DNA from: Paramixta manurensis
Lineage (GTDB): Bacteria > Pseudomonadota > Gammaproteobacteria > Enterobacterales > Enterobacteriaceae
DNA: 64,000 nt
Direction of reading: 5' to 3'
Assembly: GCF_013285385.1 (NCBI RefSeq)
Contig: NZ_CP054212.1
Span: 2,356,001-2,420,000, forward strand
The position numbers were made by a program, and so were the translations under genes. The notes under the pieces were generated by a model, which was not told the DNA's origin, ran no database searches, and was given only the letters and a program-made list of their open reading frames with translations. Below, in pieces: positions 32,824-40,886 of the stretch (positions are counted from its first letter, which is position 1; the number at the start of each line of letters is the position of its first letter).

Positions 32824-33343
32824 AATATTCCCTTTCATCGGTGAGTGATGATGGTTTGAACCAAACAAACCCGTTCCAGTCTTATGACCGAAACAAACAT
32901 GTATCAAACTATTTATAACCTACTGAAAATGTATCTTGCGATCCACACAGGTGACGAATTAGTCGCGAGTTTCACATAAAAATTCAGTAACACCGCTAAA
33001 TGACGCTATTTTGGCGCTGAAATTTGCCCGTTTTTGCAAATAATCTGCTGTGCAAAATCGTGTCATGGCAAATATATCAATGGTAAAAAGTAAATATTAA
33101 CAATGCGTTAACTAAAAAATTCATATTATTAACCACTATAAGCGGTAAAAGCGGTTCATTGGCGCGTTTTATGACTTTATACCCATGGTGCCGGCAATAA
33201 CCGGAGGTGAGAGGCAGAAATGCCATAAATTGCCTGAGACAGCAGCCATTATTACATGCAATAATCGGCAGCTAATCTGTTACACATCAAGAGTCCAGCA
33301 CGTTTTCGTACTCATTTTTTGCGTAAGGCGAAGGATTATTTTT
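32824..33343. other. 520-base AT-rich divergent region between pntA and ydgH
   Basis: No gene is convincing here; the frame that extends ydgH upstream to 33185 lacks codon character. Visible structure: an inverted repeat TTTTGCA (33032-33038) / TGCAAAA (33051-33057), and on the minus strand two GTTTG hexamer-like elements 11 bases apart at 32894-32910, near the pntA promoter side. Both are candidate protein-binding sites with no assigned factor. Confidence 0.45.
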
Positions 33344-34297
33344 ATGAAGCTGAAGAATACCATTCTGGCGTCTACCCTACTGTCCCTGCTGACATTAACC
33401 GCTCATGCGGCGCAGGAACTGACGCCAGAAAAAGCAGCCGCGTTAAAACCATTCGAACGAATTAATATTAACGGCCGCTTCAACGCGATCGGCGATGCAG
33501 CCGACGCGGTTTCTAAACGCGCTGACGAAAAAGGGGCTGCCGCTTACTATATTCAGAGCATCAATGATTATAATGGTAACGGCGGCAACTGGCGTGTTAC
33601 TGCCGATCTTTACCATGCGGATGCGCCAGCCGCTTCGCAAGGGCATCACTACCGCACCTTCAACGGCGTGAAAGAGTTACCTAAAGCGGAAGCCTACACG
33701 CTGCAACCCTATGATACCGTCTCGGTTAACGGCTTTTTCCGTTCACAGCCCGATGTTAACGATGCGATTTCAAAAGCCGCGAAAGAGAAAGGCGCCGCCT
33801 CCTTCTTTATTATTCGTCAGATCGATGCCAACAGCGGCGGCAACCAGTTTGTAACGGCCTATATCTATAAAGCTGACGCGAAAAAACGCCAGGTACAGAG
33901 TCCGGATGCCATTCCGCGTGATTCCGAAGCCGGGAAAGCGGCTCTCGCCGCTGGCGGCGCGGCAGCTAAAAATGTTGAAATCCCAGGCGTCGCCTCTTCC
34001 GAAACGCCAACCACGAGCGTCGGTCGTTTCTTCGAAACGCAATCGTCTACCGGGCAGCGTTACACGGTGAAATTGCCGAACGGTAAATCGGTACAGGAAG
34101 TGAGTGCCATTACCGCCGCGCAAATGCAGCCGTTCGACAGCGTGACTTTCACCGGCCACTTTGGCACGCCGACTGAGGTTTCCGAAGCAGTTGCCAAGCG
34201 TGCGGCAGATAAAGGCGCCAAGTACTACCACGTCACACGTCAATGGCAAAACCAAAGCGGCGGCAACCTGACCGTCACCGCCGACCTGTTTAAATAA
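33344..34297 (+). CDS. ydgH: YdgH, periplasmic protein with three DUF1471 domains
   Basis: A 317-residue secreted protein, close to the E. coli YdgH length. A signal peptide (ending LTAHA) is followed by three DUF1471 domains, each opening with a PF(E/D)..NGRF or YDTVSVNGFF-type strand and containing the helix DAVSKRADEKGA / DAISKAAKEKGA / EAVAKRAADKGA and a ...GG(N)...VTADL(F/Y) ending. ATG 33344 has AAGGA upstream. YdgH belongs to the stress-related family also represented here by the tandem pair at 8.7-9.3 kb; its molecular role is unclear. A strong terminator follows. Confidence 0.93.
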   Translation: MKLKNTILASTLLSLLTLTAHAAQELTPEKAAALKPFERININGRFNAIGDAADAVSKRADEKGAAAYYIQSINDYNGNGGNWRVTADLYHADAPAASQGHHYRTFNGVKELPKAEAYTLQPYDTVSVNGFFRSQPDVNDAISKAAKEKGAASFFIIRQIDANSGGNQFVTAYIYKADAKKRQVQSPDAIPRDSEAGKAALAAGGAAAKNVEIPGVASSETPTTSVGRFFETQSSTGQRYTVKLPNGKSVQEVSAITAAQMQPFDSVTFTGHFGTPTEVSEAVAKRAADKGAKYYHVTRQWQNQSGGNLTVTADLFK

Positions 34298-34305
34298 TCC
34301 TCTAA

Positions 34306-34330
34306 CGGGGCGATAGTCAGTATCGCCCCG
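34306..34330 (+). terminator. Terminator of ydgH
   Basis: Perfect 10-base-pair stem CGGGGCGATA / TATCGCCCCG, loop GTCAG, 8 bases after the stop codon. Confidence 0.75.
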
Positions 34331-34507
34331 CTCTCATTTGAATAACCTCTAACCGTTTTTGCATAGTCAGTCATTGCGCTCTGTATAACCTCTCCGTAAA
34401 ATCAGCCGCTATTTGGGGTTTCGTTCGACCGTCAGGCATTTTTCGTTGTGCCAAATTCGAGCGCCGGCCTTTTTGTTGGTCATTTATGCTATTGCCAGGA
34501 TGTTTCT

Positions 34508-35899
34508 TTGGATAAAAAATTGGGTCTTACTGCGCTCACTGCGTTGGTGCTGAGTTCGATGTTGGGCGCTGGCGTCTTTAGCCTGCCGCAAAATATGGCA
34601 GCCGTTGCCAGTCCTGCCGCTTTGCTGATTGGCTGGGCCATTACCGGCGTAGGAATTATTTTCCTGGCGTTAGCATTACTGTTGTTGACCCGCTTAAAGC
34701 CAGAGTTGGATGGCGGCATTTTTACCTATGCGCGCGCAGGGTTTGGCGAACTGGTCGGTTTTTGCTCCGCATGGGGTTACTGGTTGTGCGCGGTTATTGC
34801 GAATGTTTCCTACCTGGTAATTGTGTTTTCCGCCCTCGGTTTTTTTACCGACACGCCCGGGCATGTGGTGTTTGGCGAAGGCAACACCTGGCAAGCGGTG
34901 TTGGGCGCTTCACTACTGCTCTGGCTGGTTCACGGGTTGGTACTGCGTGGTGTGCAAACTGCCGCCAGTATTAACCTGGTTGCCACACTCGGCAAACTGC
35001 TGCCGCTTGGCGTCTTTATCCTGCTGGCTATCGCCGCGTTTAATTTTGACCGCTTCACCGTTGATTTCAGCGGAGTACAACTCGGCCAACCGGTGTGGGA
35101 ACAGGTCAAAAGCACCATGTTAATTACGTTGTGGGTGTTTATTGGCGTAGAAGGCGCGGTGGTGGTTTCAGCGCGGGCGCGCCATAAACGCGATGTCGGC
35201 AAGGCCACATTAATGGCGGTGATCGCGGCACTCGGTGTGTACCTGCTGGTCACCCTGCTTTCACTGGGCATTGTGCCGCGCGCTGAGTTAGCGGAAATGC
35301 GTAATCCATCCATGGCCGGATTGATGACGCACTTAATTGGCCAGTGGGGGAATGCCCTTATCGCCACCGGTTTGGTGGTTTCGGTCTGTGGCGCTTATCT
35401 GAGTTGGACAATTATGGCCGCCGAAGTGCCGTTTCTGGCCGCGCAACAAAGCGCCTTCCCGCGCACGCTCAACAAACAGAACCGCCATGGCGCGCCTTCG
35501 GCGTCACTGTGGTTAACCAATGGCAGCGTACAGGTGTGTTTATTATTGATTTGGTTAACCAATTCAGATTATGGCACCTTACTGACCATCGCTTCTGAAA
35601 TGGTGCTGGTGCCGTATCTACTGGTCGGTGCCTATCTGTTTAAAGTTGCGCGTTGGCAGCAAAAACCATGGGCAACGTTTATTGCGGTGGGTGCCAGCCT
35701 CTATGGGATATGGTTACTCTACGCCTCTGGTCCATTACATTTACTGCTATCAATCGTGCTGTATGCACCGGGCGTATTGCTGTTCCTCTTCGCGCGCCGT
35801 GGCGGGCGTGGTGAACAGCGTCTGAGTCGCTATGAGCGCGTCGCGGTACTGGCTTTGATCCTTGGCGCCTTCCCGGCGCTGTGGGCGCTGGCAAAATAA
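34508..35899 (+). CDS. ydgI: YdgI, APC-family basic amino acid antiporter (ArcD-like)
   Basis: A 463-residue, ~12-helix inner-membrane transporter matching E. coli YdgI along its length: KKLGLTALTALVLSSMLGAG and VFSLPQNMAAVASPAALLIG at the N-terminus, LDGGIFTYARAGFGELVGF, and LWVFIGVEGAVVVSARARHK in the middle. Such ArcD-type antiporters exchange arginine for ornithine or related basic amino acids. The start is taken as TTG 34508 with AGGA six bases upstream, because it reproduces the E. coli N-terminus (M-E/D-KKLG); a longer ATG-initiated frame from 34448 lacks support. The neighbourhood ydgH-ydgI is conserved with E. coli. Confidence 0.92.
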   Translation: MDKKLGLTALTALVLSSMLGAGVFSLPQNMAAVASPAALLIGWAITGVGIIFLALALLLLTRLKPELDGGIFTYARAGFGELVGFCSAWGYWLCAVIANVSYLVIVFSALGFFTDTPGHVVFGEGNTWQAVLGASLLLWLVHGLVLRGVQTAASINLVATLGKLLPLGVFILLAIAAFNFDRFTVDFSGVQLGQPVWEQVKSTMLITLWVFIGVEGAVVVSARARHKRDVGKATLMAVIAALGVYLLVTLLSLGIVPRAELAEMRNPSMAGLMTHLIGQWGNALIATGLVVSVCGAYLSWTIMAAEVPFLAAQQSAFPRTLNKQNRHGAPSASLWLTNGSVQVCLLLIWLTNSDYGTLLTIASEMVLVPYLLVGAYLFKVARWQQKPWATFIAVGASLYGIWLLYASGPLHLLLSIVLYAPGVLLFLFARRGGRGEQRLSRYERVAVLALILGAFPALWALAK

Positions 35900-35900
35900 A

Positions 35901-36314
35901 TTAGTGCGCGGTAGCCGGGATCAAAATACTTAATAAATCGTCATGCTGAGAAAGGTCTAGCGGCTTACGATACTCCTGCTGGATAGCGCTAAGCTGCTGA
36001 CCGGAAAGCGCATACGGCAGTAAAATATCAAACTGATTGATATGCTGTTGCTCCGCCAGCGTGATCAGGCGGGCAATGTTAATTTCATCACTAACTTGAG
36101 TGGAAATGATTTGCAACGCTAATTCTTTCAGGCGTTCCGAGGAGGCGCGCTCACTAACCGCGCTTTTACGCGTCACCATTCCGAAGAAGGGAATCACGCC
36201 ATAAATGGCATCCACAAAACGCCAGCGCTTTTTACAGGACGCGGCGAGAAAATCAATATAATTGAAACAGATGCGATCATTATATCCGGCAAAGCTCATC
36301 TCTTTTTCAGGCAC
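35901..36314 (-). CDS. Unrecognised small protein divergent from rstAB
   Basis: A 137-residue protein I cannot place in a family. The start is taken as GTG 36314 because a near-perfect AGGAGG stands six bases upstream; ATG 36299 is the alternative. The first third is mixed hydrophobic/basic with two Cys (ICFNYIDFLAASCKKRW) and a short hydrophobic stretch IYGVIPFFGMV. The rest is helical and hydrophilic (SSERLKELALQIISTQ, EINIARLITLAEQQHINQF) and ends LLSILIPATAH. It shares a divergent promoter region with rstA, so it may be under RstA or PhoP control. In E. coli this place holds folM and ydgC, to which it bears no resemblance. Confidence 0.6.
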   Translation of the reverse strand: MPEKEMSFAGYNDRICFNYIDFLAASCKKRWRFVDAIYGVIPFFGMVTRKSAVSERASSERLKELALQIISTQVSDEINIARLITLAEQQHINQFDILLPYALSGQQLSAIQQEYRKPLDLSQHDDLLSILIPATAH

Positions 36315-36414
36315 CCTCGCCCTCCTCCTGACAGCCAAAACAGATTGCGACCCGGCGCGTAAGACGGTGAATATAATGGCACGATTTACGATAATTATAC
36401 TATACATCTCGCGT

Positions 36415-36431
36415 TATTTAACCGAGGTTGA
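36415..36431 (+). promoter_or_regulatory. Candidate PhoP box upstream of rstA
   Basis: TATTTA-ACCGA-GGTTGA: two hexamers separated by five bases, each one mismatch from the PhoP consensus (T/G)GTTTA, 60 bases before the rstA start. rstA is a known PhoP target in E. coli and Salmonella. Confidence 0.4.
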
Positions 36432-36490
36432 TAGTCGTTCTGCTAAAGAAAGGCTATGCTGCTCATTCTTGTAAACTCACACGCGGCACC

Positions 36491-37222
36491 ATGAATAAAA
36501 TCGTATTTGTTGAAGATGATCAGGATGTCGGCGAACTTATCGCCGCCTATTTAGGCCGTCACGGCATTGATGTGGTTGTTGAAAATCGGGGCGATCGGGC
36601 AGAAGCGGTGATTGCCGACATTAATCCCGATTTGGTGTTGCTGGATATTATGCTACCTGGCAAAGATGGCATGACGTTGTGCCGCGACTTGCGCGCTATC
36701 TGGGCGGGCCCGATTGTGTTGCTGACCTCGCTGGACAGCGATATGAACCATATTCTGTCGCTCGAAATGGGCGCTAATGATTACATTTTAAAAACCACGC
36801 CGCCGGCGGTATTGCTGGCTCGGCTTCGGCTGCATTTGCGGCAGGCCAGCGCGACCGGTACCACCACCGAAGAGATAGCGCCAACCCTCGCCGGGCATAA
36901 AGCCTTGCGTTTCGGTAGCCTGTTTATCGATCCGGTGAATCGCCAGGTCACCTTATCGAATGAAGTCATTGCCCTCTCTACCGCCGATTTTGATCTCTTG
37001 TGGGAGTTGGCTACCCATGCCGGACAAACGCTGAACCGTGACGCCCTGCTCAAAACACTGCGTGGCGTCAGCTATGACGGTCTTGACCGGAGTATTGATG
37101 TCGCTATCTCCCGGCTGCGCAAAAAACTTCATGACAGCGCGACCGAGCCTTATCGCATTAAAACTATCCGCAATAAAGGCTATCTGTTCGCGCCACATGC
37201 CTGGGAAACGCGCCCGGAATGA
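36491..37222 (+). CDS. rstA: Two-component response regulator RstA
   Basis: A 243-residue OmpR/PhoB-type response regulator. The receiver domain has the acidic pocket EDD (8-10), the phosphoacceptor D52 in LVLLDIMLPGKDG and the conserved T/K switch residues in LLTSL...ILKTT. The C-terminal winged helix contains ALSTADFDLLWELATHAGQ and RSIDVAISRLRKKL. In E. coli RstA activates asr and other acid or envelope genes. ATG 36491 gives the normal N-terminus; a longer upstream frame is rejected. rstB overlaps its stop codon (ATGA). Confidence 0.95.
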   Translation: MNKIVFVEDDQDVGELIAAYLGRHGIDVVVENRGDRAEAVIADINPDLVLLDIMLPGKDGMTLCRDLRAIWAGPIVLLTSLDSDMNHILSLEMGANDYILKTTPPAVLLARLRLHLRQASATGTTTEEIAPTLAGHKALRFGSLFIDPVNRQVTLSNEVIALSTADFDLLWELATHAGQTLNRDALLKTLRGVSYDGLDRSIDVAISRLRKKLHDSATEPYRIKTIRNKGYLFAPHAWETRPE

Positions 37223-38520
37223 GAAAGCTCTTTGTTCAGTTTTACCTCTTGCTGTTTGTCTGCTTCCTGGTGATGACGATGCTGGTTGGGCTGGTGTATA
37301 AATTCACCGCCGAGCGCGCGGGTCGGCAATCAATGGATGATTTGATGAAAAGTTCGCTCTATCTGATGCGTAGCGAACTGCGCGAAATCCCACCGCGCGA
37401 CTGGAATAAAACCATCGATAATCTCGATCTTAACCTGTCATTTAAATTACATATTGAACCGATCGGCAAATATAAGCTGGAGCCGGGAAGTATGCGCCGC
37501 CTGCGCGCTGGGGAGATTGTGGCGCTCGACGACGAATATACCTTCCTCCAACATATTCCACGCAGCCACTATGTGTTAGCCGTCGGCCCCATCCCCTATC
37601 TGTTTTACCTGCACGAAATGCGGATTCTGGATATTGCCCTGCTGGCGTTTATCGGTATGTCGTTGGCATTGCCAGTGTTTATCTGGATGCGCCCACATTG
37701 GAAAGACATGCTGAAACTGGAAACGGCGGCGCAACGTTTAGGCCAGGGACATTTGGATGAGCGCATTCATTTTGATAACACCTCCAGTCTGATTCGTCTT
37801 GGCGTTGCCTTTAACCAGATGGCGGACAACATCAATACGCTGGTCGCCAGTAAAAAACAGCTTATCGACGGCATTGCGCACGAATTACGCACCCCATTGG
37901 TACGTCTGCGTTACCGTCTGGAAATGAGCGATAACTTGAGCGAGGCGGAGTCTGGCGCGCTCAATCGCGATATTGGTCAACTTGAAGCGTTAATCGAAGA
38001 GCTATTAACCTATGCCCGCCTTGATCGTCCCCGCGTCGATCTGAATTTGCAACGTGTCGATCTGGCGGTCTGGTTACAAGAGCGCGTTGAAGATATGCGT
38101 GACATTAACCCGCAGCACGAAATCGCGCTGGACATGCCACAACGCGAAAATATCGGCATGTCGGATAACCGTCTAATGGAGCGCGTGCTGGATAATCTGG
38201 TTAATAACGCGCTGCGTTATGCCAACCAGCGGCTACGCGTTGGGCTATGGTTCGATGGCAATATCGCCTGTTTACAGGTGGAAGATGATGGGCCGGGGAT
38301 TCCTTTAAATGAGCGCGAGCGGGTTTTTGAGCCGTTTGTTCGGCTCGATCCTAGCCGTGACCGCGCGACTGGCGGCTGTGGCCTCGGTCTGGCCATTGTC
38401 CACTCTATCGCCCAGGCGCTGGGAGGTTATGTGATGATTGATAGTAGCCCGCTCGGCGGCGCCAGTGTTCGCTTTTGCTGGCCGGTTGATTTACCCTTGC
38501 GGGTAACCAAAACCGCCTGA
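37219..38520 (+). CDS. rstB: Sensor histidine kinase RstB
   Basis: A 433-residue membrane sensor kinase. Helix 1 lies at about 5-26, a periplasmic sensor domain follows to about 136, helix 2 at about 137-157, then HAMP, then the phosphorylated His221 in DGIAHELRTPLVRLRYRLE. The ATPase domain has the N-box ERVLDNLVNNALRYA, G1 box VEDDGPGIP, F-box and G2 box TGGCGLGLAIVHSIAQ. It starts inside the rstA stop (four-base overlap), so the two are translationally coupled. It phosphorylates RstA; expression in E. coli depends on PhoPQ. Confidence 0.96.
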   Translation: MRKLFVQFYLLLFVCFLVMTMLVGLVYKFTAERAGRQSMDDLMKSSLYLMRSELREIPPRDWNKTIDNLDLNLSFKLHIEPIGKYKLEPGSMRRLRAGEIVALDDEYTFLQHIPRSHYVLAVGPIPYLFYLHEMRILDIALLAFIGMSLALPVFIWMRPHWKDMLKLETAAQRLGQGHLDERIHFDNTSSLIRLGVAFNQMADNINTLVASKKQLIDGIAHELRTPLVRLRYRLEMSDNLSEAESGALNRDIGQLEALIEELLTYARLDRPRVDLNLQRVDLAVWLQERVEDMRDINPQHEIALDMPQRENIGMSDNRLMERVLDNLVNNALRYANQRLRVGLWFDGNIACLQVEDDGPGIPLNERERVFEPFVRLDPSRDRATGGCGLGLAIVHSIAQALGGYVMIDSSPLGGASVRFCWPVDLPLRVTKTA

Positions 38521-38562
38521 TACCGGCGGTGATTGCCCTACCATCATTTGTGCCGCAGAGAG

Positions 38563-40050
38563 ATGAAGATGACTTCAGCTTATCAACAACTGACCCATAC
38601 TTTTCAGCGCCTGGCGCGCTTTAGCCACCTTTCCGCCATTGCCGGTTGGGATATGCAAACCATGATGCCGCCAGCGGGCAGCCAGGCTCGCGGCGAGGCG
38701 TTGGCGGAATTGAGCGTTTTGCAGCACAGCATTCTGACCGATGCCGCAATTAAACCGTGGCTGGACGCGGCGGAGCAAGAGTCGCTGGATGATGTGCAGC
38801 GCGCTAACCTGCATGAAATGCGCCGCGCCTGGCAACAGGCGGCTATCCTGCCCGCATCATTAGTAGAAGCAAAATCTATCGCGGGCTCGCGTTGCGAGCA
38901 TGCCTGGCGGCAGCAGCGTCCGGCCAACGATTGGCAGGGGTTCGCTACCAACTTAAAAGAAGTGGTTAAACTTAGCCGTCAGGAAGCCGAAATCCGCGCT
39001 CAGGCCAACGGATGTTCACGTTATGATGCGCTGTTGGATGTGTTTGAGCCGGGGATGACCAGCGCCCGGCTAGATGAACTGTTTGGCGCACTGAAACAGT
39101 GGCTTCCGCCATTACTACAACGTATTGTGGAAAAACAGCGTCAGGAGTCGGTCGAGCAGCCCGTTGGTCCCTTTGCCATTGAGTCACAGCGCCAGCTTGG
39201 CCTGAGCATTATGCAGGTGCTTGGCTTTGACTTTAACGCCGGTCGCCTTGACGTGAGCGCGCATCCTTTCTGCGGCGGCGTACCGGAAGATGTGCGGATT
39301 ACCACGCGTTATAATGAAAAAGAGTTTCTCAGCGCGATGATGGGCGTGATCCATGAAACCGGTCACGCGCGTTATGAGCAAAATCTGCCAAAAAGCTGGC
39401 CGGGCCAACCGGTCGCGCTGGCGCGTTCGACCGCCATCCATGAGTCACAAAGTCTGTTTATGGAGATGCAGTTGGCCCGCAGCGCCGAGTGTCTTCAGTT
39501 GATCCTGCCGCAAGTCATCCGCCATATCGGCGAAGGCACAGCGCTGAATGCGAATAACTTTGTTCGCCTTAACCAGCGGGTTAAACCGGGTTTTATTCGC
39601 GTCGATGCCGATGAAGTCAGCTATCCTACCCACGTCATTTTGCGCTATGAAATTGAACGCGCCTTGATTGCCGGTGATATTGAGGTTGAGGATATTCCGG
39701 CATTATGGGATGAGAAAATGCAGCGTTATCTCGGCATTGATACGCGTGGTAACTATCGTGACGGTTGTATGCAAGATATTCACTGGACCGATGGGGCGTT
39801 TGGCTACTTTCCGACCTATACGCTCGGCGCAATGTACGCCGCACAGTTATTCCAGGCGGTAAAACGCGCATTGCCGGATTTGACGCAACTGATTGCAACC
39901 GGCGATTTGCAGCCAATATTTAGCTGGCTGGAGCAGAATATCTGGCAGCACGGTAGCCGCTTTAGCACCCGTCAGTTGATTGAAAACGCCACCGGCGAAG
40001 ATCTAAACCCGGAGTATTTTCGTCGCCATTTAGAGCAACGTTATTTATAA
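38563..40050 (+). CDS. M32 family metallocarboxypeptidase (Taq carboxypeptidase type)
   Basis: A 495-residue cytoplasmic zinc carboxypeptidase of family M32. The active-site HETGH is at residues 264-268 in MMGVIHETGHARYEQ, with the third ligand Glu in STAIHESQSLFMEMQ. The family motifs HPFCGGVPEDVRITTRY, GFIRVDADEVSYPTHVILRYEIE and MQDIHWTDGAFGYFPTYTLG are all present. It trims C-terminal residues from peptides. It starts 42 bases after rstB, possibly in the same transcript. In E. coli rstB is followed by tus, which is absent here. ATG 38569 is an alternative start. Confidence 0.93.
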   Translation: MKMTSAYQQLTHTFQRLARFSHLSAIAGWDMQTMMPPAGSQARGEALAELSVLQHSILTDAAIKPWLDAAEQESLDDVQRANLHEMRRAWQQAAILPASLVEAKSIAGSRCEHAWRQQRPANDWQGFATNLKEVVKLSRQEAEIRAQANGCSRYDALLDVFEPGMTSARLDELFGALKQWLPPLLQRIVEKQRQESVEQPVGPFAIESQRQLGLSIMQVLGFDFNAGRLDVSAHPFCGGVPEDVRITTRYNEKEFLSAMMGVIHETGHARYEQNLPKSWPGQPVALARSTAIHESQSLFMEMQLARSAECLQLILPQVIRHIGEGTALNANNFVRLNQRVKPGFIRVDADEVSYPTHVILRYEIERALIAGDIEVEDIPALWDEKMQRYLGIDTRGNYRDGCMQDIHWTDGAFGYFPTYTLGAMYAAQLFQAVKRALPDLTQLIATGDLQPIFSWLEQNIWQHGSRFSTRQLIENATGEDLNPEYFRRHLEQRYL

Positions 40051-40059
40051 TCACACCCT

Positions 40060-40090
40060 GGCGGCGCCCCCCAACGCCGCCTTTATTTTT
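40060..40090 (+). terminator. Terminator of the M32 carboxypeptidase gene
   Basis: GGCGGCG / CGCCGCC stem followed by TTTATTTTT, 10 bases after the stop codon. Confidence 0.88.
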
Positions 40091-40107
40091 CATCCAGTTA
40101 ACCGTTG

Positions 40108-40121
40108 TACATTCGGTTACA
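40108..40121 (+). promoter_or_regulatory. RstA box upstream of asr
   Basis: TACATTCGGTTACA matches the RstA binding motif TACATNTNGTTACA at 11 of the 12 defined positions and lies 105 bases before asr, the best-known RstA target. The RstA gene is 3 kb upstream in the same window. Confidence 0.75.
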
Positions 40122-40225
40122 CGCCGATACCAAACACTCACGGAAACCCAACCCCGCTTTACTTATAGTGGCTTCACCGGCCCCGCAGTGGGCTAATACA
40201 TGAAGAAACATTCGAGGGTTTTACA

Positions 40226-40603
40226 ATGAAAAAGTTATTTGCTCTGGTTGTAGCCGCTGCTATGGGTCTGTCTTCAGTTGCTTTCGCTGCTGATACTACC
40301 GCTGCGCCAGCCACCACGACTACTCAGGCTTCAACAACTGCGGCTCCGGCTAAAGCAGCAACGCACAAAACCACGCATCATAAAAAACACAAAAAAGCCG
40401 CTAAAAAATCTGCTGCACAGAAAGCACAGGCAGCGAAAAAAGCGCACCACAAAAAAGTGGCCAAAAAGCCAGTAGCGCAGAAAGCACAAGCAGCGAAAAA
40501 AGTTCACCACAAAAAAGTGGCTAAAAAACCGGTAGCGCAGAAAGCACAGGCAGCGAAAAAAGTTCACCACAAGAAAGTTGTGAAAAAAGCGGCAGCGAAA
40601 TAA
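40226..40603 (+). CDS. asr: Acid shock protein Asr
   Basis: A 125-residue secreted, extremely basic protein. A signal peptide (about 21 residues, ending VAFA) is followed by an Ala/Thr-rich segment and then Lys/His/Ala/Gln-rich repeats. Three 20-residue units of the type (A)QKAQAAKK-x-HHKK-V-x-KK are encoded by consecutive 60-base repeats. Asr is exported, processed in the periplasm and induced at low pH; it is thought to buffer protons or protect envelope proteins. ATG 40226 is preceded by GAGGG. An RstA-type box lies upstream and a terminator downstream. Confidence 0.95.
   Translation: MKKLFALVVAAAMGLSSVAFAADTTAAPATTTTQASTTAAPAKAATHKTTHHKKHKKAAKKSAAQKAQAAKKAHHKKVAKKPVAQKAQAAKKVHHKKVAKKPVAQKAQAAKKVHHKKVVKKAAAK
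40415..40594 (+). repeat. Three tandem 60-base repeats inside asr
   Basis: Units 40415-40474, 40475-40534 and 40535-40594 are in frame and near-identical (each encodes AQKAQAAKK, then two His and a Lys-rich end). The last unit diverges most at its 3' end. Such repeats can expand or contract by slippage. Confidence 0.9.
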
Positions 40604-40640
40604 TCGCAGGAGCGCGCTCCTCAGTGAATTTATCGATAAC

Positions 40641-40669
40641 AAACACCCGGATATTCCGGGTGTTTCTTT
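40641..40669 (+). terminator. Terminator of asr
   Basis: An 11-base-pair stem AAACACCCGGA / TCCGGGTGTTT with loop TAT, followed by CTTTCC. ydgU starts 20 bases after the stem, so readthrough may set its expression. Confidence 0.8.
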
Positions 40670-40684
40670 CCCGGAGTCGCGGAA

Positions 40685-40765
40685 ATGGTGCGTCGCTACC
40701 GATTCGAAATTATCTTGATTGTGATGATCATTTGCGGAGTAGTCGCCGCTTGCTTCTACATCTGA
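40685..40765 (+). CDS. ydgU: Small membrane protein YdgU (26 residues)
   Basis: A 26-codon gene: a basic start MVRRYRFE, then a single hydrophobic helix IILIVMIICGVVAACFYI and a TGA stop. E. coli encodes YdgU, a small membrane protein with the same RYRFE-then-helix plan, in the same place between asr and ydgD; identification rests on that and on position. GGAG lies eight bases before ATG 40685. The function is unknown. It probably inserts into the inner membrane and may be expressed by readthrough of the asr terminator under acid conditions. Confidence 0.8.
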   Translation: MVRRYRFEIILIVMIICGVVAACFYI

Positions 40766-40886
40766 GTGACGTAGTGCGCTGATATTCCGAATTAAACTCC
40801 CTTTTTTGCTTCTCACCGACTATAGTTAACCCCATCACGCGTGATAACGACTAATACCTATAATTCTCGCCCCTCATGAGAGTGAT

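Noticed and set aside
33185..33343. N-terminal extension of ydgH
   Set aside because: The signal peptide of YdgH starts at 33344 with a ribosome binding site; the extension has no codon character.
33770..34255. 161-codon frame opposite ydgH
   Set aside because: Antisense shadow of the repeated DUF1471 domains.
27996..40050. Tus/Ter replication trap near rstB
   Set aside because: No tus gene follows rstB, and no GTTGTAAC-type Ter core was seen; the idea is kept only as an absence noted in the findings.
40331..40816. 161-codon antisense frame over asr
   Set aside because: It is a mirror of the Lys/His-rich repeats (Phe/Leu/Arg-rich product), overlaps the asr terminator and has no ribosome binding site.
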